Origin: Butyricicoccus_A sp963620595
GTDB taxonomy: Bacteria; Bacillota; Clostridia; Oscillospirales; Butyricicoccaceae
NCBI GenBank assembly: GCA_963620595.1
Contig: CAVFAY010000006.1
Location: 1 to 64,000 of the forward strand
Direction: 5' to 3'
DNA length: 64,000 nt
Part shown: piece after piece, positions 51,300 to 59,618 of the stretch
How the letters are laid out: the number at the start of each line of letters is the position of its first letter
How positions within the stretch are numbered: the stretch's first letter is position 1
Position numbers and translations under genes: made by a program
The notes under the pieces: generated by a model
Database searches by the model: none
Seen by the model: the letters and a program-made list of their open reading frames with translations, nothing else
What the model was told of the DNA's origin: nothing

Positions 51300-51478
51300 A
51301 AGTAGCGATAGCGCATCACGGGCGAACCGGTGACAGCCGGACAGATGTTCTCGTGCCCGTCCAGACAGATACCCGCGAATCTGGCATCCTCTTCGGCGGC
51401 CTTCCCCTTTCCAGCCCTTTCACAGAAGGATTCGCCTTCTCTTGAACCATACTTATGTCGGCCGCGCCTCAATCGTAC
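51300..51478 (-). ncRNA. Lysine riboswitch (L-box)
   Basis: On the minus strand the five-way-junction aptamer blocks appear in order: TTGAGGCGCGGCC, CATAAGTATGG, GGAAAGGGGAAGGCCGCCGAAG, then GGCTGTCACCGG and GTGATGCGCTAT which closes P1. The L-box core AAGGGGAAGGCCGCCGAAG is nearly consensus. Lysine binding should promote the downstream terminator and shut off asd-dapA-dapB. Confidence 0.9.
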
Positions 51479-51499
51479 TAGACAATTTATGCTTTTTTC

Positions 51500-51529
51500 A
51501 TTTTAGCACGGGACAATTTGCTTTGTCAA
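51500..51529 (-). promoter_or_regulatory. Promoter of lysine riboswitch operon
   Basis: Minus strand TTGACA (51524-51529), 18 bp, TAAAAT (51500-51505). Confidence 0.75.
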
Positions 51530-51647
51530 GGCGATTCGATGAGGAAAGCGCACAAAACGACAGGATTTTCCTGTACTTCTTTCGTGCGGTTTTGTTTTTT
51601 CCCGATGAACAAGTGTCTTTCCACAAACAGCAAGCCCGCAAACCACG

Positions 51648-51998
51648 CTATGCTCTTTTGTCGTTGGCAAGTTCCAGCGCAGACAGCATCTGCGAAATGC
51701 CGCGCTCGACCAGCACGCCCTGTTCAACCGGAAGCTCGCGCAGCTGCTGCAATAATACGTTGCTGTCCTCCGACGCGCTCCCGCCGAGCAGCAGATAATC
51801 CGCAGAGACACCCAGAATCTCGCAGGTCTTTTTGAGCGCTGTCAGGGAAATACCGACCGCCCCGCGCTCTACTCTTGATATATGTTGTACTCCCACATCC
51901 AAAAGTTCTGCGAATTGCTCTTGTGTGTATCCTGCTTTTTCGCGTGACAATTGTATGCGATGTCCTACCTCTATGTTGATTGCTTTCTTATTTTCCAT
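51648..51998 (-). CDS. XRE-family helix-turn-helix regulator
   Basis: A 116-aa Cro/CI-type protein. The HTH domain spans about residues 8-66 (GHRIQLSREKAGYTQEQFAELLDVGVQHISRVERG, then LTALKKTCEILGVSADYLLLG), followed by a Leu-rich tail (NVLLQQLRELPVEQG) that may dimerise. The ATG at 51998 follows AGGAGG. A perfect inverted repeat overlaps this Shine-Dalgarno, so the gene is probably autoregulated. No toxin partner, phage gene or restriction gene is adjacent; the divergent neighbour is a 70-aa protein. Confidence 0.88.
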   Translation of the reverse strand: MENKKAINIEVGHRIQLSREKAGYTQEQFAELLDVGVQHISRVERGAVGISLTALKKTCEILGVSADYLLLGGSASEDSNVLLQQLRELPVEQGVLVERGISQMLSALELANDKRA

Positions 51999-51999
51999 A

Positions 52000-52020
52000 A
52001 CTAAGCCTCCTAGGCTTAGT
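52000..52020. promoter_or_regulatory. Inverted-repeat operator candidate of XRE gene
   Basis: ACTAAGCC (52000-52007) and GGCTTAGT (52013-52020) form a perfect 8-bp repeat with a 5-bp centre that holds most of the XRE Shine-Dalgarno. A third half-site, ACTAAG at 52053-52058, lies in the spacer of the divergent promoter. Confidence 0.6.
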
Positions 52021-52036
52021 GTATACAATTTTATAC

Positions 52037-52066
52037 TTGACAAACACAATCTACTAAGTTTATAAT
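52037..52066 (+). promoter_or_regulatory. Promoter of 70-aa protein gene
   Basis: TTGACA (52037-52042), 18 bp, TATAAT (52061-52066). It contains an ACTAAG half-site, so the XRE protein may control it. Confidence 0.7.
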
Positions 52067-52180
52067 GTCCTTAACAAGTACAGATGCATCTGTCACCCAC
52101 AAAAGAGTTGCCCGTATACAGCAACTCCCGGTCAATAGAATCGTAACAACAAGCGTGATATTTGTTAGGAGGACATTACT

Positions 52181-52393
52181 ATGGGATTGGAAAATGGAAG
52201 TCCAGCATACTACAGACTATCTGAACGCGCAGATAAGCTTTGCCGTAAAATCAGCAATGCTAAATCATCTGAAGATAAACGGAGATTAATCGAAAAAGCG
52301 CATGATTTTGCAGATGATATGCGTTTAACATATGGTTCTGATGATGACATGGTTGAAAGAATCATTAATGATAATCTCTTAGACTGGGATTAA
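52181..52393 (+). CDS. Small hypothetical protein (70 aa)
   Basis: A 70-aa acidic, helical protein (MGLENGSPAYYRLSERADKL to the C-terminal INDNLLDWD). No signal peptide, no membrane helix, and no family I recognise. The gene is convincing because it has a consensus promoter, a GGAGG ribosome site before the ATG, and its own terminator. It is divergent from the XRE regulator and shares its operator region. A role as an antitoxin-like or regulator-partner protein is possible but there is no evidence for it. Confidence 0.72.
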   Translation: MGLENGSPAYYRLSERADKLCRKISNAKSSEDKRRLIEKAHDFADDMRLTYGSDDDMVERIINDNLLDWD

Positions 52394-52409
52394 CTAAATT
52401 CTTGTTACT

Positions 52410-52446
52410 AAAAGCAGAATCGCTCTCTGAGCGGTTCTGTTTTTGT
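52410..52446 (+). terminator. Terminator after 70-aa gene
   Basis: AGAATCGCTC/GAGCGGTTCT stem with loop TCT, followed by GTTTTTG. Confidence 0.75.
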
Positions 52447-52474
52447 ATGCAAAATTGTCTGGATTGTTAATTTC

Positions 52475-52620
52475 CTGCCCTCCAGCTCTCTCAGTCATTT
52501 GCTGACGCAAATGCCAGCTCTCCCAGAGGGAGAGCCAAGAAGTCGGTGCGAGTCGTTTCCCTGATGCACCATCCAAACTCGTCTTTCCTCTTGGGAGAGA
52601 TGCTTCGCAGCGGCAGATTT
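52475..52620. repeat. Candidate intergenic repeat element
   Basis: A non-coding block with hairpins CATTTGC/GCAAATG (52496-52502 and 52507-52513) and GCTCTCCC/GGGAGAGC (52517-52524 and 52528-52535), then a purine-rich CTTGGGAGAG. Its form, including CTCAGTCATTTGCTGACGCAA, resembles dispersed intergenic repeats I recall in Faecalibacterium-type genomes. It fills the 350-bp gap before queA; only one copy is visible here, so repeat status needs the whole genome. Confidence 0.45.
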
Positions 52621-52745
52621 GTGCGCTATTGCCCTTGATTTTCTCTCCCCTATCCGCTATGATGTTATTCGTATCATTCCGAGCAGGAGCAACCTGCTGC
52701 ATGGGGATAAGGAGGCTGGTGCGCTGTATTCGCGCCGAAAATATT

Positions 52746-53798
52746 ATGAAAACAAGTGATTTTTATTACGATTTGCCAGAGCGGTTGATTGCACAAACAC
52801 CGCTTGACAAACGAGATTCCTCTCGTATGTTGGCACTGAACAAGGACACCGGCGCCATTGAGCATCGACATTTTTACAATCTGCCAGAGTATTTACGTGC
52901 CGGTGACACGCTGGTACTCAACAACTCCCGCGTTATTCCGGCACGCCTGCTGGGTGTCCGCGAAGACACCGGTTATCCGATTGAGCTGGTTCTGCTGACG
53001 GACAAAGGCGATGGCGTATGGGAATGTTTGACCCGTCCGGGCAAGAAATGCCGTGTCGGCGCCAAGCTGAGCTTTGGCGAAGGCAAGTTGACTGCTACCG
53101 TTGAAGACATTTTGCCGGATGGCGGCAATCGTCTGATTCGTTTCCATTATGAGGGCATCTTCTTGGAAATTCTGGAGGAACTGGGCATGATGCCGCTCCC
53201 GCCATATATTAAGGAAAAACTGGAAGATCCAGAACGGTATCAGACCGTCTACAGCAAGACCCCTGGTTCTGCCGCAGCACCGACTGCCGGTCTGCACTTC
53301 ACGCCGGAGCTGCTTGAGCAAATCAAAGAGATGGGCGTCAACATCGCGTATGTTACGCTGCACGTTGGTCTGGGCACCTTCCGTCCAGTAAAAGTTGAGG
53401 ATGTTTCTGAACATGTGATGCATTCCGAATTCTATATGCTGGATGAGGAAAATGCAGCTATTATTAACAATACCCGTAAAAACGGCGGCCGCATTTTCGC
53501 TGTCGGCACAACGGCAACCCGCACACTGGAAACCATTGCCGCAGAAGATGGCTCTGTCCGCCCGTGCTCCGGCTGGACTAATATCTTTATTTATCCGGGC
53601 TACCGGTTCAAGGCTGTCGATTGCCTTGTGACCAATTTCCATTTGCCGGAAAGCACACTGATGATGCTGATTTCTGCTTTCGCATCGCGCGACATGATTA
53701 TGCACACCTATAAAGTAGCTGTTCAGGAGGAATACCGTTTCTTTAGCTTCGGTGACTCCATGCTGATTTACACCAACAAGGAGGACAACCATGTTTAA
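52746..53798 (+). CDS. queA: S-adenosylmethionine:tRNA ribosyltransferase-isomerase
   Basis: A 350-aa enzyme adding the epoxycyclopentanediol moiety to preQ1-tRNA in queuosine synthesis. Seen: MKTSDFYYDLPERLIAQTPLDKRD, GDTLVLNNSRVIPARL, GSAAAPTAGLHFT, VTLHVGLGTFRPV, and GWTNIFIYPGYRF with TNFHLPESTLMMLISAF. The start at 52746 is the family start; no ribosome binding site longer than AAAT-rich sequence is visible, so translation strength is unclear. Its stop overlaps tgt by 8 bp. Confidence 0.95.
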   Translation: MKTSDFYYDLPERLIAQTPLDKRDSSRMLALNKDTGAIEHRHFYNLPEYLRAGDTLVLNNSRVIPARLLGVREDTGYPIELVLLTDKGDGVWECLTRPGKKCRVGAKLSFGEGKLTATVEDILPDGGNRLIRFHYEGIFLEILEELGMMPLPPYIKEKLEDPERYQTVYSKTPGSAAAPTAGLHFTPELLEQIKEMGVNIAYVTLHVGLGTFRPVKVEDVSEHVMHSEFYMLDEENAAIINNTRKNGGRIFAVGTTATRTLETIAAEDGSVRPCSGWTNIFIYPGYRFKAVDCLVTNFHLPESTLMMLISAFASRDMIMHTYKVAVQEEYRFFSFGDSMLIYTNKEDNHV

Positions 53799-54921
53799 GA
53801 TTCTCAAAACAGAAGGCCGCGCACGCCGCGGTGAATTTACCTGTGCGCATGGCACGGTACAGACACCGGTATTTCAGAACGTTGGCACACAGGGTGCCAT
53901 TAAAGGTGCTGTTTCCGCCAAGGATTTAAAGGATCTCGGCTGCCAGATCGAATTGTCCAACACCTATCATCTGCACATTCGTCCGGGCGATCAGGTTGTT
54001 CGCGCGATGGGCGGTCTGCATAAGTTTATGAATTGGGATGGCCCGATTCTGACCGACAGCGGCGGATTTCAGGTATTTTCCCTTTCCTCCCTGCGCAAAA
54101 TCAAGGAGGAAGGCGTATACTTCTCTTCTCATGTCGATGGACGCAAGATTTTCATGGGTCCAGAAGAAAGTATGCAGATTCAGTCCAATCTCGGTTCGGA
54201 TATTGCCATGGCATTTGATGAGTGCTGTGAAAATCCGTCTCCATATGAATATGTCAAGGCATCTTGTGAGCGCACCACTCGCTGGCTGCATCGCTGCAAG
54301 GCAGAAATGGCTCGCTTAAACAGCCTGCCGACCACGGTCAACCCGAAGCAGATGCTGTTTGGCATCAATCAGGGCGGCACTTATGATGATCTGCGCGTTG
54401 CCCATATGAAAGCGATTGCAGAATTGGATCTGGACGGTTATGCTATCGGCGGTCTGGCTGTCGGTGAATCGACAGAAACGATGTATCATATTCTGGATGA
54501 AGTCGTTCCCTACGCACCGGAAGATAAGCCGCGGTATCTGATGGGCGTGGGTACGCCGTCGAACATTATTGAGGCAGTTTGGCGCGGCGTTGACTTCTTC
54601 GACTGCGTCATGCCGACTCGCAATGCGCGTCATGGTCATCTGTTCACTTGGGACGGCATCCGCAACCTGAATAACGCCAAGTATCAGCTGGATGACAAGC
54701 CGATTGACGAGCACTGCCATTGTCCGGTTTGTCAGAACTACAGCCGCGCTTATGTGCGTCATCTGCTCAAGTCTGGAGAAATGCTCGGCCAGCGTCTGAC
54801 CGTTATGCATAACCTGTGGTTCTATAACAACCTGATGGTTGAAATCCGCAAGGCTCTTGACGAAGGACGTTTCGCAGAATTCCGCGAGCAGTGGAGCGAA
54901 AAGCTCGGCAAACGTATTTAA
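53791..54921 (+). CDS. tgt: tRNA-guanine transglycosylase
   Basis: A 376-aa enzyme that exchanges G34 for preQ1 in GUN anticodons. Seen: VFQNVGTQGAIKGA, the substrate Asp in LTDSGGFQVFSL, DIAMAFDECCENPSPYEY, GGLAVGE, DCVMPTRNARHG with the catalytic Asp, and the zinc site HCHCPVCQNYSRAYVRHL. Follows queA directly with GGAGGACAACC upstream. The other queuosine genes are not in the window, so salvage of preQ1 is likely. Confidence 0.96.
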   Translation: MFKILKTEGRARRGEFTCAHGTVQTPVFQNVGTQGAIKGAVSAKDLKDLGCQIELSNTYHLHIRPGDQVVRAMGGLHKFMNWDGPILTDSGGFQVFSLSSLRKIKEEGVYFSSHVDGRKIFMGPEESMQIQSNLGSDIAMAFDECCENPSPYEYVKASCERTTRWLHRCKAEMARLNSLPTTVNPKQMLFGINQGGTYDDLRVAHMKAIAELDLDGYAIGGLAVGESTETMYHILDEVVPYAPEDKPRYLMGVGTPSNIIEAVWRGVDFFDCVMPTRNARHGHLFTWDGIRNLNNAKYQLDDKPIDEHCHCPVCQNYSRAYVRHLLKSGEMLGQRLTVMHNLWFYNNLMVEIRKALDEGRFAEFREQWSEKLGKRI

Positions 54922-54936
54922 TTCTTACCATATAAA

Positions 54937-54972
54937 GAAAAATCTCCCTTTTTGTTGAAAGGGAGATTTTAA
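54937..54972 (+). terminator. Terminator after tgt
   Basis: AAATCTCCCTTT/AAAGGGAGATTT with loop TTGTTG and trailing TTTTAA. Confidence 0.8.
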
Positions 54973-55026
54973 TTTGTCAAAAAACTGTTCTTTCAAGTGC
55001 TGAAGAGGGCACAAAATGCCCTCTTT

Positions 55027-55881
55027 TTAGTGATTTACTCTGCAAATCTGCAAAAACTCCTGTACAACCGGAGATATCCGTCCGCCTTTTTTCCAAATCA
55101 ATACAGTCTGTGTCTCCAGTGCCGGTTCTTCTAACGTCTGCATCTGCAAGCCTGCGCACAAACTGCGCATAGACTGTGGAAAAATAGCTGTGGCAAGCCC
55201 CGCTTCAACCCACATCATGGCATCTCTCGCGTCATCACATACGCAGAAGACGTCCGGCTGAATATTTTGCCGAGAAAATTCTTCTAAAATCAGGCTCTCA
55301 TATCGGCGATACAGAATCAACGGATGACCGAGCAAATGCCGCAGCCCCAATGTCCCCTCTGTTTCTGTGCGGGATTGCGGTGGAAACACCGCAATCATCG
55401 GTTCGGTGCACAGTAGCATGGATTCCACGTTTTCCAGCCGCAACGGTGTTCGTGCAACTGAGACATCAATGATGCCGTCCAACAATAGCTGTAATAATGT
55501 AAACGTCGTGCCGTCCCGCACCTCAAAATTAACATCCGGATACTGATGAACAAACCGCGAAATATCTGGTAATATTGTCGAAACCGTTGTCGATGTAATT
55601 CCCAAGCGCAGCACTCGTTTTCTTCCAGCTTCTGACACCTCTCGGCTTGTGGAACGAGCGTATTCCAACAGGCTATTTGCTCGCCGATACAGCATTTGTC
55701 CTGCCTCTGTCAATTCTACGCCTTTGCTCGTGCGCACGAGCAGCGTTGTATGGAGTTCCTGCTCCAATTGCTTGAGCTGATAGCTCAATGGAGGCTGTGA
55801 CATATTGAGTCGCCGCGCCGCTTCATGAATGCTGCCGGATTCGGCAATGCGACAAAAATATTCCAGTTGCCGCAGTTCCAT
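55027..55881 (-). CDS. LysR-family transcriptional regulator
   Basis: A 284-aa LTTR. The N-terminal helix-turn-helix is LRQLEYFCRIAESGSIHEAARRLNMSQPPLSYQLKQLEQEL (about residues 3-43), followed by a PBP2-like effector domain (LRLGITSTTVSTILP, ISVARTPLRL; about 90-280). It is the closest gene to, and divergent from, the heterodimeric ABC exporter at 56000, which is its likely target. Effector unknown. The start at 55881 follows GGGAGGG. Confidence 0.9.
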   Translation of the reverse strand: MELRQLEYFCRIAESGSIHEAARRLNMSQPPLSYQLKQLEQELHTTLLVRTSKGVELTEAGQMLYRRANSLLEYARSTSREVSEAGRKRVLRLGITSTTVSTILPDISRFVHQYPDVNFEVRDGTTFTLLQLLLDGIIDVSVARTPLRLENVESMLLCTEPMIAVFPPQSRTETEGTLGLRHLLGHPLILYRRYESLILEEFSRQNIQPDVFCVCDDARDAMMWVEAGLATAIFPQSMRSLCAGLQMQTLEEPALETQTVLIWKKGGRISPVVQEFLQICRVNH

Positions 55882-55999
55882 CTCTTCTCCCTCCCAGTGA
55901 TAGCAAATAAATATCACGATAAAACAAAAACAATACTTTTTATATTTATAATAATAGACTATACTATATCTTGTCAAGAAACAGAAAGGAAGGAATCAA

Positions 56000-57748
56000 A
56001 TGCACAATCTTGCTGTTTATTTGAAAAAATACCGAAAGGAAAGCATTCTTGCGCCGTTGTTCAAACTACTCGAAGCACTGTTTGATCTATTTGTCCCGTT
56101 GGTTATCGCCCGCATGATCGACACGGATGCAGTCTCTAACCGCCACTCGATCTTTTTGTATTTCGGTGTGCTGCTTCTGTTAGCTGTCGTTGGCTTAGGC
56201 TTCAGCATTGTCGCGCAGTTCTTTTCCGCAAAAGCCAGCGTTGGCTTCGCTGGTGCACTGCGGCAAGCGGTATTTGACCACATTCAAACATTCTCGTTCA
56301 CAGAATTGGACACCATCGGCAGCGATACGCTGATTACTCGCCTGTCCGATGATGTCAATCAGGTGCAAACCGGCGTGAACATGGGGCTGCGTCTGCTGCT
56401 TCGCAGTCCATTTATTGTTCTAGGTGCCATGGTTATGGCATTTACTATCAATGTGCACTGTGCACTGGTCTTCGTTGTCACCATTCCGATTTTGTTCGGC
56501 GTGACATTTCTCATCATGAAGCTGAGCATTCCTCTGTTCGGAAAAGTACAGGCTGGTTTGGATCGTGTGACAGCACTCACCCGTGAAAATTTGACCGGCG
56601 TTCGTGTCATTCGTGCATTTTGCCGCGAGCAGCGCTCAGTAGAGGAATTTGAAGAAAGCAACCAGGCACTCACCCGCCTGAACTTGTTTGTCGGCAGACT
56701 GTCTGCCCTGCTCAATCCACTGACCTATGTACTCATCAATATCGCCACAGTTGTGCTGATCCAGCAGGCAAGCATACAGGTCAATCTCGGCAGCTTACCA
56801 CAGGGTCAGGTTGTCGCCCTGTACAACTACATGCTGCAAATCATCGTTGAGGTCATTAAACTGGCGGCATTGATTATTACTTTGAACAAGTCTTTGGCTT
56901 GTGCCAAGCGTGTTTCCAGCGTATTGGATGTCAAGACAAGCATGACATATCCCGCACACAAGCCTTCATTCCACATGGAGAGTTCGACTGCACCTACTGT
57001 ATCTTTTGATGACGTATCGTTTACCTATCAGGGAGCTGGTGCGCCGAGCTTGATGCACATTAGCTTTTCCGCAATGCCCGGAGAAACCATCGGTATTATC
57101 GGCGGTACCGGCAGCGGCAAATCCACCCTAGTCAATCTGATCCCACGCTTTTATGATGCCACAGAGGGCCGTGTCTCTTTAGGAGGATATGCTATCAAGG
57201 AGCTTCCGCACGATCTGCTGTGCCAGAAAATCGGTATCGTTCCCCAGCGTGCGCTGCTGTTTCAGGGCAGCATTCGAGAAAACATGAAATGGGGCAATGA
57301 ACACGCATCAGATGCGGAGCTTTGGCAGGCATTGACCTGTGCGCAAGCGCGGGAAGTCGTCGAGGGCAAGCCGGACAAGCTGGATTTTCATCTGGAACAG
57401 AACGGACGCAATCTGTCCGGTGGTCAAAAACAGCGGTTGACTATTGCTCGTGCGCTGGTGAAAAAGCCGGAAATTCTCATTCTTGATGACAGCTCCAGCG
57501 CACTGGATTTTGCGACAGATGCCGCTCTGCGCAAGGCCATCCGTCAGCTTGGCGACAACGTAACCACCTTCTTGGTATCGCAGCGCATTGCCGCCGTGCG
57601 GCAGGCCGACAAGATTCTCGTGCTGGATAACGGTGCACTCGTCGGTATCGGAACGCACGAACAGCTGCTGCGTGATTGTCCGGTATATCAAGGCATTTAT
57701 GAATCCCAGTTCCCGGAAGAATCCCAAAAGGAGGATGAGGACGCATGA
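56000..57748 (+). CDS. Heterodimeric ABC exporter subunit, degenerate-site half
   Basis: A 582-aa fused membrane-ATPase subunit. Six helices in residues 1-310; the ATPase follows: Walker A GGTGSGKSTL (about 368-377), Q-loop IVPQRALLF, signature LSGGQKQRL, Walker B ILILDDSSSALDF. The residue after the Walker B Asp is Asp, not the catalytic Glu, as in the degenerate half of TM287/288-, LmrC- or BmrC-type heterodimers. Drug or lipid export is likely; substrate unknown. The start follows AAGGAAGG. Overlaps the next gene as ATGA. Confidence 0.92.
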   Translation: MHNLAVYLKKYRKESILAPLFKLLEALFDLFVPLVIARMIDTDAVSNRHSIFLYFGVLLLLAVVGLGFSIVAQFFSAKASVGFAGALRQAVFDHIQTFSFTELDTIGSDTLITRLSDDVNQVQTGVNMGLRLLLRSPFIVLGAMVMAFTINVHCALVFVVTIPILFGVTFLIMKLSIPLFGKVQAGLDRVTALTRENLTGVRVIRAFCREQRSVEEFEESNQALTRLNLFVGRLSALLNPLTYVLINIATVVLIQQASIQVNLGSLPQGQVVALYNYMLQIIVEVIKLAALIITLNKSLACAKRVSSVLDVKTSMTYPAHKPSFHMESSTAPTVSFDDVSFTYQGAGAPSLMHISFSAMPGETIGIIGGTGSGKSTLVNLIPRFYDATEGRVSLGGYAIKELPHDLLCQKIGIVPQRALLFQGSIRENMKWGNEHASDAELWQALTCAQAREVVEGKPDKLDFHLEQNGRNLSGGQKQRLTIARALVKKPEILILDDSSSALDFATDAALRKAIRQLGDNVTTFLVSQRIAAVRQADKILVLDNGALVGIGTHEQLLRDCPVYQGIYESQFPEESQKEDEDA

Positions 57749-59490
57749 AAAAGCAAAACAAAAATACCACATCCGCTTCTTTCCGCCAGCTGCTCCCCTA
57801 TATCAAGGCACACGGATTTGCGCTGACATTGAGTATTGTTCTTGCGGCAGCATCCGTCATTCTTCAGCTGTATGTTCCGATTTTGTTTGGTGATGCCATT
57901 GACCAAACCATTGCCGCACACCGCGTCAACTTTGCACTGATGTGGAACTATTTACGCTTGATTCTCATCGTTGCCGCCGCATCTGCACTGTGTACTTGGC
58001 TGATGAATCTGCTTAACAACCGCATGACCTATCACATTGTACAGGACATTCGTTCGCGCGCGATTCGACACATTCAAAAGCTGCCGCTCTCCTATCTGGA
58101 CAAGCACAGCTCCGGTGATATTGTTAGCCGTATTATTACAGATACTGATGTATTATCCGACGGTCTGCTGCTCGGATTCACCCAGTTGTTTTCCGGTATC
58201 ATGACGATTTTGGTCACTTTGATTTTTATGTTCTCCAAAAACTTTTTGATTTCCTTGATGGTTATCGTGCTGACACCGCTGAGTTTTCTTGTCGCTCGGT
58301 TTATTTCCAGCCGTTCCTATCGACTGTTTCAAAAGCAGAGTGAAGTCCGCGGTCGCCAGACAGCCCTGATTGATGAAATGATGGGCGGTCAGACCGTAGT
58401 AAAGGCCTTTGGCTATGAAGACCGCGCTTCTGCTCGTTTTGCTGAGATCAACGAAGAGCTGATGAAATACAGCCAACAGGCAACCTTTTACAGCAGCCTG
58501 ACCAACCCGTGCACGCGATTTGTCAACAGCATCATTTATGCCGGTGTCGCCTTGGTCGGTGTCCTGCTCATTCCACTCGGCAGCTTAACGGTCGGTGGAT
58601 TGTCCGTCCTGCTTGCTTACGCAAATCAGTATATGAAACCGTTTAACGATATTAGTTCTGTAGTCACAGAGCTTCAAAATGCGCTTGCCTGTGCATCCCG
58701 TGTCTTTGCCCTGATGGAAGAGCCGGAAGAAAAGCCGGACGCCAAGCAGCAGTTGGATGCTGTGCACGGACAGGTTGACATTCGCGATGTATCCTTCTGC
58801 TATGATGCTTCTCATCCGCTGATTGAACAATTCAGCTTGCAGGCAAAGCCGGGTATGCGCATCGCGATTGTCGGTCCGACCGGCTGCGGCAAGACGACAT
58901 TGATCAATCTGCTCATGCGTTTCTATGACGTCAACAGCGGTACGATTTCCATTGATGGCGTTCCGATTGACAATATCTCCCGCCATGCACTGCGCAGCAG
59001 CTTTGGCATGGTCTTGCAGGAAACATGGCTCAAGAGCGGTACCGTGCGCGATAACATTCGCTTCGGCCGCCCAGATGCCAGTGAAGAGGAAGTGATTCAG
59101 GCGGCAAAATCTGCACACTGCTGGGACTTTATTCGCCGATTGCCAAAGGGGCTGGATACTGTTTTGACGGAAGAAAGCGTCAGCCAAGGTCAAAAACAGC
59201 TGTTGTGTATTGCTCGCGTCATGCTGTGTCTGCCGCCGATGCTGATTTTGGACGAAGCAACCTCCAGCATTGATACTCGTACAGAACTACTCGTACAACA
59301 GGCATTTGATACGCTCATGGAAGGCAGGACGAGCTTTGTTGTTGCGCATCGCTTGTCCACCATCCGCAATGCCTCCTTGATTCTCGTCATGCGTGACGGC
59401 AAAATCATTGAACAGGGCACACATCAAGAGCTCCTAGCGGCTGGTGGTTTTTACAACAGGCTGTACAACAGTCAATTCCAACCATCATAA
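57745..59490 (+). CDS. Heterodimeric ABC exporter subunit, canonical catalytic half
   Basis: A 581-aa partner of the preceding subunit with the same TMD-NBD layout (helices in residues 20-310). Walker A GPTGCGKTTL (about 372-381), signature VSQGQKQLL, which is degraded compared with LSGGQ, Walker B MLILDEATSSIDT with the normal catalytic Glu, and H-loop VAHRLSTI. Together with the upstream subunit this gives one complete and one degenerate ATP site, as in known heterodimers. Translationally coupled by ATGA. Confidence 0.93.
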   Translation: MKKQNKNTTSASFRQLLPYIKAHGFALTLSIVLAAASVILQLYVPILFGDAIDQTIAAHRVNFALMWNYLRLILIVAAASALCTWLMNLLNNRMTYHIVQDIRSRAIRHIQKLPLSYLDKHSSGDIVSRIITDTDVLSDGLLLGFTQLFSGIMTILVTLIFMFSKNFLISLMVIVLTPLSFLVARFISSRSYRLFQKQSEVRGRQTALIDEMMGGQTVVKAFGYEDRASARFAEINEELMKYSQQATFYSSLTNPCTRFVNSIIYAGVALVGVLLIPLGSLTVGGLSVLLAYANQYMKPFNDISSVVTELQNALACASRVFALMEEPEEKPDAKQQLDAVHGQVDIRDVSFCYDASHPLIEQFSLQAKPGMRIAIVGPTGCGKTTLINLLMRFYDVNSGTISIDGVPIDNISRHALRSSFGMVLQETWLKSGTVRDNIRFGRPDASEEEVIQAAKSAHCWDFIRRLPKGLDTVLTEESVSQGQKQLLCIARVMLCLPPMLILDEATSSIDTRTELLVQQAFDTLMEGRTSFVVAHRLSTIRNASLILVMRDGKIIEQGTHQELLAAGGFYNRLYNSQFQPS

Positions 59491-59502
59491 AAATATATAT
59501 GC

Positions 59503-59588
59503 ATGATAAAAGCGGCTGAATCACACAGATTCAGCCGCTCAGTCTGTCGAGAAACCCTAATTGTTCAAGTAACGATTAGGGTTTTCGG
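59503..59588 (+). terminator. Two hairpins after the ABC exporter
   Basis: AGCGGCTGAATC/GATTCAGCCGCT (59508-59539) is a strong stem without a T-run. AAACCCTAAT/ATTAGGGTTT (59553-59583), with a 14-nt loop, follows and ends in TTTTC. Either could terminate the exporter operon. Confidence 0.6.
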
Positions 59589-59618
59589 GTGTTTACCGAA
59601 AAATATTTTGCGCATTTT

